This document shows, piece by piece, positions 13,319 through 22,966 of a stretch of DNA of 64,000 bases. The stretch lies in assembly GCA_905250025.1 (NCBI GenBank), contig CAJNOJ010000076.1:349443-413442 (forward strand), written 5' to 3'. Every line of letters starts with the position of its first letter. The stretch's first letter is position 1. Under the pieces are notes generated by a model. That model had not been told where the DNA came from, ran no database searches, and saw only the letters and a program-made list of their open reading frames with translations. The position numbers were made by a program, and so were the translations under genes. The DNA is from Adineta ricciae. Lineage: Eukaryota; Rotifera; Eurotatoria; Adinetida; Adinetidae.

Positions 13319-13940
13319 ACATTGATGACAAGTTTTCTCTTCAATACATTTCTTTTTATTCTTTCGTTTCTTTTTCTCTTTCTCTCTCTGTCTTTTGCAA
13401 ATACATGTATTCCAACAAGAAAACTATCATGTCTCTCCGTGTTCTCATCAACATTCTTTTGAAAAGCAAAATTTAACTATGGAATGGTTATATACATACA
13501 TACACGATGTCTTACTTTCTATTTATTTCATTCTTATTTCAAGGTGTTCTAGTACATGTAAAACAAGCTCTATTTATCTAATGATCACTTTAAGTGTCCG
13601 CTGTTTTTCTTTCTCTTGTGGAAATCTTCTTTCTTCTTCTTCTTTTGCGCCTTTGTTGTTCGTTGTTATATGAAAAGTTTATTTACCTGTATTCTTGTCG
13701 TACGAGTGAGAAAAACCACCAACAGAGAGACCATTTTCTGAATAAGAAGAACACAAAACATGTGAAAATATTTAGATCAATAAACATATTAGAAAACTTG
13801 ACTCTTGTTTCTTTTATCCAAAGAACCTAGAAGGCAAAGTTCACGTTAGAATCATTTCGTCAAGAATTTTGCTGTCATATGACATTTTAAACAAAGATAA
13901 GATGCGATATTTTTAATTGAATCGAGATAACATTTCTTTT
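13319..13940. other. intergenic between ARF and the gene cluster
   Basis: T-rich 3' region of the ARF gene with an aataaa-like signal near 13779. No coding sequence was recognised. It separates ARF from the downstream cluster by about 640 bp. Confidence 0.5.
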
Positions 13941-13952
13941 CTTCTCTTTTAG
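13941..13952 (+). other. candidate SL trans-splice acceptor
   Basis: cttctcttttag, seven bases before the ATG of the next gene. No upstream coding exon can be joined, so trans-splicing of the leader is the simplest reading; a cis intron in the 5'UTR is the alternative. Confidence 0.5.
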
Positions 13953-13959
13953 ATTAAAT

Positions 13960-14388
13960 ATGTCGATTTCCGATCTATGCCGAACTTATCAATCAGCAAG
14001 ATCGAGTGGTAGTTGGGACAATTGGAAAAAGGATGTTTATCAAATCGCCACGGAACTCGAACGAGAGAATCATCCGAATTGCAAAGAATTTCATACAGTT
14101 GCAATTGCATTGATGATGAACGACATACCTGGATACTGGGCATGGTTAAATAAAGCAATAGTCGTGCTTGTAGCCGATTCGAAAGCGCAGTTAGACCTTC
14201 TTCCTGATCTTCCTAATTACGATGAGATGAACAATAAAGATTTAGTAGATAAATATGAGATGAATGACACGAATTATCCTTGAGAGAATATTCTAATGGA
14301 ACTCAAAGAACGGTATCCGTCTTTGATTCAATCAGATTGGATGGAAGACAATCTTAGTTTACGAGAAATATTAAAAGACGTTATCTAG
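13960..14388 (+). CDS. unknown protein, frame interrupted by one TGA
   Basis: I do not recognise this protein. The frame runs from ATG 13960 to a TGA at 14281-14283 (107 residues) and then stays open in the same frame for 34 more codons to TAG at 14386-14388. The part after the TGA looks coding (ELKERYPSLIQSDWM, LSLREILKDVI: amphipathic and charged like the part before). The N-terminal part has aromatic-rich helices (SGSWDNWKKDV, IPGYWAWLNKAIVVLVAD) and an acidic tail. Possible causes are a nonsense mutation, a base-calling error, stop readthrough, or that the short form is the real product. It is the first gene of a close co-directional series. Confidence 0.55.
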
Positions 14389-14398
14389 AGTGGATTTG

Positions 14399-14409
14399 TT
14401 TTGTTTTAG
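14399..14409 (+). other. candidate SL trans-splice acceptor between two genes
   Basis: ttttgttttag falls in the 35 bp between the TAG of the preceding gene (14388) and the next ATG (14424). Its placement is what is expected at an internal gene boundary of an SL-processed polycistron. Confidence 0.5.
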
Positions 14410-14423
14410 ATTTTTGTTTAACG

Positions 14424-14817
14424 ATGAGTATGTCCATCTCTGTATTAACTTTGATTTCCTTTCTTGTTTTTGAAACATATGCTTGTAAGTAAAAAAAAAT
14501 TTGTCATTCATTATGTATATTCTTGATGGATTTTTATAGATCGAGGTGATTTCATGACGAGTGTTAGAGATGGGTACAGTCGCTTTGATCCAGACTCTAC
14601 TCTCAATGGATTCTTTCCGTTTTGGGGTTGTATTCTTCTTATCTTTTCATGTAAGTCTCACATAAAGCTTTCTATCAATTCAACATCATCACGATTCCCA
14701 CGTTTAGTTGTCTTCCTCTTGGTAGCTGGCATAGGTCTTGTTGGATATCTGATCGGATGTCGATCACCACCGGATAATCTTCGTCAGCAACTTGATCCAG
14801 CCACATTCTATGCTTAA
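14424..14817 (+). CDS. small membrane protein, unknown family
   Basis: Three exons: ATG 14424 to the donor at gcttgtaagt (about 14484), 14540-14650, and 14708-14817; both joins keep the frame. The product is about 93 residues: a signal-like hydrophobic start (VLTLISFLVFETYA), a short segment with RDGYSRFDPDSTLNG, then a long hydrophobic stretch FPFWGCILLIFSFVFLLV continuing through AGIGLVGYLIG, and a short polar tail (CRSPPDNLRQQLDP). It is probably a small membrane or secretory-pathway protein. No family was recognised. A short 3' region with aataaa at 14970 follows, close to the acceptor of the next gene. Confidence 0.6.
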
Positions 14818-14981
14818 ACTGTGTGTCATAATACGAATTCTCAGTGTCAGATCTGAACATGTATATTTATCCGAATTTTTAGATAATTGTGTATCTTATC
14901 ACATTCCGAATTGAGTTTTGTCAGATTTTCTTTTTGTTTTTTTTTCTAATAATCTTTTTGTACACTAGCAATAAAAAGCGC

Positions 14982-14993
14982 CAGTAGATTTAG
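14982..14993 (+). other. polyadenylation signal followed by candidate trans-splice acceptor
   Basis: AATAAA at 14970-14975 is followed within 20 nt by cagtagatttag ending at 14993, and by the next ATG at 15008. This coupling of 3'-end formation and acceptor is typical of SL-resolved gene boundaries. Confidence 0.45.
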
Positions 14994-15007
14994 TCTATGT
15001 CACATCA

Positions 15008-15205
15008 ATGTCAATTAATGAAAAAAATCATCTCGAAGACGAACGTCTTTATCTTGGAATTCTCAATGGTTCAGCAAAGAGTTTTACTCGAATTTATGTC
15101 GAGGGAGATAGAAATATACAAATAATTATGATATGTATCGGTGTATTTGCTTTTACAATCATACAAGATTTCGTTCGTGCATTGTGGCGTACAATAAAAG
15201 ACTGA
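15008..15205 (+). CDS. small single-pass membrane protein, unknown
   Basis: Intronless 65-residue frame. A charged N-terminal half (EKNHLEDERLYLGIL) is followed by one hydrophobic helix (IQIIMICIGVFAFTII) and a basic end (VRALWRTIKD), suggesting a tail-anchored or type II topology. No family is recognised. Its support is positional: it sits in the middle of the co-directional series with an acceptor 15 nt upstream. It could still be a chance frame. Confidence 0.45.
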   Translation: MSINEKNHLEDERLYLGILNGSAKSFTRIYVEGDRNIQIIMICIGVFAFTIIQDFVRALWRTIKD

Positions 15206-15327
15206 AATTTCTATGAAAGAAGAATTTTCCCAACATATCATTAACGTTGCTTTTATCTTATCGTTGTTCGTATATATTTTGTCGTGCGCTGATAAAGAAG
15301 ATACATTGCATTAGACTTTTTTCAACT

Positions 15328-18260
15328 ATGGTTTACTTTTCAATCCGCGCACATTGCTTAGCTCACGAACGAGAATGGACCAAAGAATATCTGAACATCG
15401 TTGATTTAAGACGAGACGTATTCGAGCAATTTCAAGCATTGAACTTGAACGATGAATGTGCATTGATTGCTTATTACAACGAAGAGGATAAATGCGATCG
15501 AATACTCGATAGCTTAGATATTCTACCGACTGACAGAAAAACTGTTTTTGATGTTTATCTTAAACGAGTAAGCTCAACTAATGAAGATCAGTTTTCATCT
15601 TCCTGTGTTTATAACAGATTTGGACATGCTGTTGCATTTGTTTTGGCCCGTTCGATATCATCCCCAGTCGTCTTCCACTTGAGTGCAGTGAAAAATCTTG
15701 TAATATACAATATTGTACTGCATGTGTAGATATTATTTGTGAATTGCATAAGAATAAGAAATTCACTTGTATGTTTTGTATGAAAACGAACGATCGGCCA
15801 CAACGAAATATTCTACTTGAGAATATTTTCCTTTGGAAACCCTATACAATGAGATATGGTGCGCAGAGCACCGAACGTTTAGAAACAATTTTCAATGGAC
15901 CAAATTTATCGGATGCCATCCGTCGAATTGAATCACGGCGAACTCACATTCAAGCATTACAGAATACTTTGGAACAAAGTATGAAAAATCTTGAAGACAA
16001 TGAACTATCATCCAATGCTAAGACTTATTTGATGGAGGCTGAGCAATTGAATGAGAAATTGACTTCATTCGTCAAACAATTAAGGTTATGTGAGAGAAAT
16101 TTAAAAGGCGAATCGGTAACTCTTCGAGGACTGACAAATAGGTATCGTACGTACTTGCGGGATGGTTTTTGCAAAAAGCTTTCCAAACAAGAGGCAGCGT
16201 CATTTATTCTTCTATGTGAAAAACTTTCAGCTTTAGATCATGAAGCAATCGAACAAGTCATGACAGAAGACGAAGAAACCATCATCAATAAACCTAATCT
16301 GATCACTCTATATCAGGCAGATCGATTAAAAACCTTTGTTGTGAAAGAATCTTTGGTATTTGTAAATGATATCTTGCAAGACATAACTTATCGACAAAAT
16401 ATTCTCGATGACAAACTACAGTATATCTCTCACTTGTATCTTAATTCGGCAAATCATCCATTTCGTACATTTTTCTCCGAACAGCATCAAAATGGAATAA
16501 TGATGACGACATCTCTGAAAGATTTTCAGGAGAAATTTAACCGATTTCGTGATATTTACAATGAAATTACAGTTATCATGCGTCAATATCGAGATGAACT
16601 AACGACAAATACAATAGATCAACATTTAACTGCATCGTCAAGCGAACAAATGGTAACATTCGAATGTTCACGTTTGATACTTCTTTCTGAACTACTACGT
16701 TCGGAAACCGAACGTGCTAATATGAAAATTATCTTCCCACAATTGGCCAAGCTGGCTCATCAATGGGAACAGAAACCAGAGATTGATCCTAAGATCTACG
16801 ATTTATTTGTGGCACTCGAACAGGATCTGATCAATCTATATAATCCACCTGAAAAGTTAAGAAATCTGATTCCATTTCGAGTTGGATTTATTGGCAACAT
16901 CAGCGTAGGGAAAAGTTCTCTAGTCAATCAACTGCGAAGTCGAAATTTAGCTTTCTCATGTTTAAATCAAACACTATCGCCTACAGCTATCGGTCAATCG
17001 ACTACAGGTTCTCTAGAGTTTAATGAACAACATCGATGTCCTACGACCAACCATGTGGTTACCATTCGTTATGTGGATATCGAAGGCTATTCTGATTGTA
17101 ATACACAAGTGCAAGCCGCGTCATATTTCCAGCAGATACAGAAAGCTGATTGTGATTTATATCTGATTTTATTTACTGGTCAACAAAACAGTTTCGAACG
17201 TAACTTAGAAAAACAAATCAATGAACGTTTAAATCGGCCATGTTGGTTTGTTCGGTCAAAAATTGACAAAGTGTTTGAAGAACATTTTCAAGAACAGCTC
17301 ACGCGACGAAAACTTGATTATCCAGATATGAGCTTTGATGAAAACGAAGAAAATGAACTTACTGAACAATTAATTGAAATGATTCGAGAGGAAACTAATG
17401 AAATATGTCAAACATTGCCTTCTCGAATCTTCCTGGTCAACTCTATCTGTTCGAATGGCAAAGAAAACAACGATAAGCAGTCTCAGAAGAGCAACTACTC
17501 ATTTGATTTAGATATTCTAAGCGAACAACTAATTAGCTTTGCTGAAAAAATTGACATAGAAGAACGTATCAAACGAATGGCTGCAATGACATGTAGTCGT
17601 ATCATTGGAACTTGTTTTCGCCAACGATGTTTTATCTCATTTATCAGCCATCAACTTCGTGCAGGTATTGGTGCAGCATTATTTCCTTGGGGTGATCAAA
17701 TCGCACTTGTTCATACACGTTTTGGTATTCGTACAGCGATGGGAGTGCAAGATCGATCATCGTTAGTTAGCCGCGTTTTGAAAAAAGTTGACACTTTGGA
17801 AAGTTTACTTCTCAAATATCAGTTAGGTATTTCTTCGAATCAACTGAAATCTGATCAATTTGATTATTTGAAAGCACCAAAATCAATATCATTGGTCAAT
17901 AGTGCGATATCGGATCAAGCTGATCATCGAACAACAATACAGTTTGGACAAGAAGCAGAACGAAGCACATCAATACGCACAACATTAGCTTCAGCTGCAC
18001 CGTCCGGTGCAGTAGTTTGTGGAGTTGTAGGACAAAAAGTGGCAGCTGCTACTGTTGCTGTTGGATCGTTGAGTTATGGGGTTGGCGCCGGACTTTTAGG
18101 TTTAGGTCTTCTTGTTTCGATTCCTATTGGTGTTTGGAAATGGAAAAAAGCTGGCAAAGAAATACGTAATTATTTGGATGATATTTGTTCGGATTTATTA
18201 GTTATTTCAGAATATTTCATTGTTGCGATAATCAATTCACAAATAAATAACAAAGAATGA
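15328..18260 (+). CDS. RING-like zinc domain fused to IRG-like GTPase
   Basis: Two exons, 15328-15567 and 15618-18260, separated by a 50-nt phase-0 intron, give about 960 residues. Exon 2 opens with a Cys-rich module (about residues 84-135: CCICFGPF, LECSEKSCNIQYCTAC, FTCMFC), resembling a RING/RBR-type zinc-binding domain without the usual histidine. A helical region of about 350 residues follows, then a GTPase domain: P-loop GNISVGKSS (about residue 506), DIEG switch (about 567) and VRSKID as the guanine-specificity motif (about 625-630). The last motif closely resembles VRTKVD of immunity-related GTPases. The C-terminus carries Gly/Ala-rich hydrophobic segments (AGLLGLGLLVSIPIGV) likely to insert in membranes. 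Exon 1 is charged and of unknown fold. The ATG follows a ttgcattag acceptor at 15314. A membrane-acting GTPase with ubiquitin-ligase potential is inferred, not shown. Confidence 0.75.
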
Positions 18261-18277
18261 GATCGAACTCGATTTTC

Positions 18278-19410
18278 TTATGTTTTTGGTACGTTCAGTA
18301 CCTTTCCGCTAGTCATAAACGAATAGATATTTTCTAATGTTGTTTTCGCTATGGAACACAATGCTTCTTGTGTGAGAAAAGCTTGATGAGCAGTGAGAAT
18401 AACGTTTGGATAGGATAATAGTTGTGAAAGTATATCATCTCCAATAATTGTTGAAGAAAAGTCATTGAAAAAGTATTTATGTTCATGTTCATAGACATCG
18501 AGACCAGCACCAGCGACTTGTCCAGATTTCAAAGCGTCAAGAAGTGCTTTGGAATCAATCAAACCACCACGAGCTGTATTGACAAGAATAATACCTTTCT
18601 TCATTTTGTCTATCGTTCGTGCATTGATCATATGTTTTGTTTTGTGATCTAACGGTAAATGAATTGAAAGGATATCAGCTTGAGCATAAATATCATCTAA
18701 TTCTGCATATTCAAAACCCAAGGCATGTCGATCATCATCTTGTATTTTGTATAAATCGTAGGCCAATACTCGACAACCAAAACCACGGAATATTCGAATG
18801 GCGAATTGACCAATACGACCTGTACCTACAGCATTGAATTACATTTTCTTATCCCGTTTATTCATTTGTAACGAGAGCTGTCTTTACCGAGTACACCGAC
18901 AGTCTTGCCATTCATATCAAATCCAACTAGACCATCAAGTCGAAAATCTCCATTTCGAACTCGATCATACGCACGATGTAATCGACGATTCAGAGCCATA
19001 ACCAATGCAACCGCATGCTCAGCAATTGCATTGGGAGAATAACTAGGCACGTATCCAATTTCAATAGCAAATTCTTCGGCTGCTTTCAAATCAATATTAT
19101 TATAACCAGCGCAGCGTAACACAATAAGTTTAACGCCAATCTGTTTCAATTTTTCGAGAACCTCACGTGAACCATCATCATTTACAAATATGCATATACA
19201 TTCGTACCCATTCGCCTTTTTAGCGGAATCTTTTGACAGACGTTCGTGAGTATAGTGAATTTCATATTTTTCAGGTTGTTTCAAATCCTTCACTTTTGTG
19301 TCGAAGGATAATTTATCATATTCTTTTGTACTATATATTAAAACACGATACGGGGTAGATATCTCTGGATTGTGTGGTGTAGCTGATTCGTGAGTTCGGC
19401 GCTTCATCAA
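18278..19410 (-). CDS. ldhA: D-lactate dehydrogenase (LdhA-type 2-hydroxyacid dehydrogenase)
   Basis: NAD-dependent enzyme interconverting pyruvate and D-lactate in the cytosol. Exons 19410-18888 and 18835-18278 are separated by a 52-nt intron within the Rossmann glycine motif, which reads GVLGTGRIGQ after joining. Substrate-domain signatures are LRCAGYNNIDL and SYSPNAIAEHAVAL; catalytic-domain motifs are VNTARGGLID (Arg), AGLDVYEHE (Glu) and LTAHQAFLTQEAL (His), the form typical of bacterial LdhA. Length, about 360 residues, is only slightly above the family. Animals usually use L-lactate dehydrogenase, so horizontal acquisition followed by intron gain is likely, but needs a tree. Its stop codon is 17 bp from that of the convergent GTPase gene. 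Confidence 0.9.
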
Positions 19411-19670
19411 TGTATAAATAAAGTATCAAATAAACAAAGAATTAAAATAGAAGCTTAGCAACCTAGTTAAATTCTTATTCTGAGAAATTAATCAATATCA
19501 TTGAGTTCTTTCGTATATGCTATACTGATACTTTAAAAACAAGCGTTTTTCATTTTCAAAACATGAATATATGATCATTATAAAGCTGTTTATTGTAATG
19601 TAAAATGATGCGTTCAATAAAAGGGAAGAAATTCGTACGTTACTCGCGGATTCATTCGTCGTCCATTTCG

Positions 19671-19785
19671 TGGTACCTGTAGTCTAGCGGTGAGCAAAAC
19701 AAGCTCACAGCCCTACAGGGAGGCCTCCAAGAATCTCGGTGGTATGGCGGCACCCGGACATGCCAGGTCCTGACTATGTGACTAA
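19671..19785 (+). ncRNA. structured GC-rich element, possible small RNA
   Basis: A GC-rich island in AT-rich intergenic DNA. cctgtag (19676) pairs with ctacagg (ends 19719) around an inner gtgagc/gctcac stem, followed by smaller foldbacks such as ggac..gtcc. tagtctagcgg (19680-19690) fits the tRNA-type box A consensus, but no good box B follows. Strand is assigned from the box A match only. It may be a Pol III small RNA, a tRNA-derived repeat or a foldback; I know of no family match. Confidence 0.35.
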
Positions 19786-19789
19786 TTAT

Positions 19790-21670
19790 GATATTTCAAA
19801 AAGTTGCATGGTTATGCTGATTGCATCAATTACAGATGCCTACTATTATGTGATTTCGTACGCAGATCCAATTAGTTAATTTTTGCTCGCTATGTGTGAA
19901 TAGGATTGTATTAATAACAAACATTTTCGTGGATTTCAAAAAGTGACAAGTTGTATGTTAGAGATGGATCATCTGTTTATGAAATATCGTGAAGTGGTTG
20001 CAGTAGAAGAATGGAATAAGCAAAAGTCTATGGAGAAAGTAAGAGAAGAATCTGCGAAACATGGCGATCGAACATGTACGATCGATAGGAAACTATCCAA
20101 AAAACAAAATGTGTGTAAGCGAACAAAAGACAATATGGCTAGAACATAAACGCATGGAACTGATTAAGTTCATATATGAATAACTTTTTAACAGTGGCTT
20201 TGATTGAGCTTCATTATGAATAGCTCCACTATTTTTTTTTGTTTTACCATTTATTGTCAAACTCGAAGATGCTTGCATATGCGGGGAGGGATAGGGAAAA
20301 ATTGTACGAGATACAAGTGGTGGGTGCGCATGCTCCAAGGTCAGCGTCTGTGATGTCTCGCGTATGTTCCTTATCTTGTTGTACCATGTTTTCTATGCCA
20401 GGCACGAAAGGTGGGAGCAGAGCTCCATTCATTCTCAGTTCGTTATAAATTTGATCCATTCAATTAGTAGTGTTTCATGTCTCTGCATCTTTTTCTTTGC
20501 TCTGCTCGTTCTGAAGAAGTGTCTACTCTATTGTTTCTTTATTTCTTCATTGCGTCCCACATGGATATATCTTCCATGAAGGGGCATTACCGAGATAATA
20601 TTTGTTAGCCTGGCTCATTTGTCTCTTTATATATCTCTCACATAGAATTATCAAGTTTCTTCCTTAGTCACTGTATATATATCGTTTGCGAATACATATG
20701 AGCATCTATGTAGACTACAACGATGCACAATTTAGTTCATAAATGTGTCTAGATCAAGGGAGAAGGTAATCATCATTTTGAATGCCGTAGAATATACGAA
20801 CATGATCGGGAGTGCACACGAACATTACATTGTGACTTTTCTTCTTAACTCGGTTACGTCCTATAAACTGTTTTTTGTACTTCGTTTTCTTCCAAATACC
20901 TATTTATACTTGTAACTCATCGTTGGCTTTGATATTTATTCAATATTTACTTTAACATCATAATTCACCACGGGGCCAGTGAATTAAAAGACATGTAATT
21001 TGGGATTTTCGTCACCTAATATCGCCCTGATATATTTTATTGGTTTCAATCTTTTTTTGCTAAAATCTTATTAGCTGTAATCGGCAATTCTGATGCAGCA
21101 CAATCATCACTTTCAATATCTACAACGAAGAACAATACCAGTTCGATATTGGACTAAATTTTCAAGAAATCAATCACATTCTAATTTCATCATCGCTGAA
21201 ATTACTGCATTAGTTGTATTATTCAATGTAAATGATGACACTAGTAATGAAGTAAAATGAGTAAAGAAATTTGTATATTGACTAAAAACATGTTGAGCAT
21301 CAAATGTTGTTCCACATAGATAGAATATTAAAGAGAGGAATAAGATTGGGCAACGAATTGTATAATAATCAATTTTGAATATTATGAATGCGACAAAATC
21401 TTTTCTTTTAAAAGTAGGTTAACGTTAACTATAGATACTTATGATGCTGGTTTATTGCTGACTGAAGATATGACAGAAATAGGTTTATGTTTTCGTTTGC
21501 TGTTCTTTTTTAAATTTATTTTATTATCGGATCAAATACAACTTGTAGGTGTTTTGTGCACAAATAAGAAAGAAGGCACACATGCTGTTCTTACATTTTG
21601 TTTGTAAGTCAACGCTCATTCGAAAACAAAAAGAAAAAAACAAACGAGCTTGGTTTGATTTGATGGTTCT
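19790..21670. other. long intergenic region with weak coding remnants
   Basis: No convincing gene. A 68-codon plus frame at 19943-20149 is Lys/Glu-rich and without resemblance. A 55-codon frame at 21093-21260 (RYWTKFSRNQSHSNF, EITALVVLFNVN) has protein-like composition and could be the remnant of a lost gene. The rest is AT-rich. Confidence 0.35.
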
Positions 21671-21679
21671 TCTTTTCTA

Positions 21680-22905
21680 TTAGTAGTTTTTGTTACCAAC
21701 ACCAACTGTAAGTTTCTTAGTTGTATTAGCAAGATGATCACTATATTCTTGAAATGGTGTTTTTGTGTACACTGTTTCTTTCCAAAGATCAGGTGTTAAA
21801 TATGAATAAGTCATGGCCATAGCTGCGTATGTTGCTTTAGCTAAAAAACCAGAGCGCTAGATACAGTGAAAAGAAAGAAAACAACGAACCGAAATTGCCA
21901 AGTGTAGCGGTACATCCTTTAGCAGCTGTCCAACAATCTTGAATGCCAGCCATTTGTAAGAGTTTCTTTGGTACTGGAGCGCAGACAAGACTTGTACCAC
22001 GAGGAGCTGGAATAAGACGTACAAGTACACTACCGCATTCACCAGTGACCTAAATGATCATAAGCGAGATTAGAAGATCGTTTTTCAATATGGAATGAAA
22101 CGTACTTTGCATGGTACCGTGTGTGGTGCACCGATCTTATTACCCCAATAGCCACGTCTTACGGGAATAACAGATAGTTTGGCAAGAATGATAGCACCAC
22201 GAATGGCTGTTGCTACTTCTTTTGAGCATTTAACACCAAGACCAATATGGCCGTTGCTGTCACCGACTACGACAATAGCCTTGAAGCGAGTACGTTGACC
22301 GGCACGGGTTTGTTTCTGTACGGGCATGATTTTAAGAACTTCATCTTTAAGGCCAGGTAAAAGACGATCAATAATATCGGCTTCCTAAAGATGCATCCTC
22401 TTTTCTTCGAACAAAAAGCAATAAGTATGTGCTACAAACTTTGATGGGTAATGAGAATAGATAAATTTCTTCCAACGAACGAATTTTACCATCGTTGACC
22501 AATCGACCTAATTTGGTAACAGGGACCCATCCTTTAGTTTCTTCTTTTGGGCGTTGACCACGTCCACGGCCACGACCGCGACCACGACCTGAAAAGATCA
22601 ATTTTGCATAGCAATTCTTTCCAAAAGCAAACATATTTCTATACCTTCACCACGACCACGGCCTCGTCCTTCGCCTTCGCCACGGAAACCTTCGCCGCGA
22701 CCTATAAACGTGAAACAAAAGTTTGTTCTAGAAAACTAATACCTTCTTCTCTGAAACATACCTCCTTCAGCACGGCCACGACCACCTTCACCGGTACGTC
22801 CTGAAAGTCCAAAACCAATGTTGAAAATATGTTTTTGAACCGATCGCCTTCTCACTTACCGCCTCGTGTGCCGAAGCCACCTCGAGTTCCGCCACGTTCT
22901 GCCAT
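21680..22905 (-). CDS. RPS2: 40S ribosomal protein S2 (uS5)
   Basis: Start MAERGG at 22905. Several short exons encode an Arg-Gly-rich N-terminal tail split by small introns, then [92 protein letters not shown] and, after a final intron ending ttttttag, [20 protein letters not shown], all diagnostic of uS5. The stop is at 21680. The protein lies near the mRNA entry of the small subunit. A ttttattttcag acceptor at 22933 precedes the ATG by 27 nt and follows the stop of TATDN1 by only 33 nt, so it is probably trans-spliced and possibly co-transcribed with TATDN1. Confidence 0.97.
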
Positions 22906-22932
22906 ATTTGATCTTTTTCTTTAGATATTTAT

Positions 22933-22945
22933 CTGAAAATAAAAC
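22933..22945 (-). other. candidate SL trans-splice acceptor of RPS2
   Basis: On the minus strand, ttttattttcag ends at 22933. It lies between the TATDN1 stop (22967) and the RPS2 ATG (22905), leaving no room for an ordinary promoter between them. Confidence 0.55.
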
Positions 22946-22966
22946 GACCCATGAGCGACTCAAAGT

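Noticed and set aside
19943-20149. 68-codon Lys/Glu-rich plus frame
   Set aside because: No motif, no splice context, no resemblance; kept only as part of an intergenic entry.
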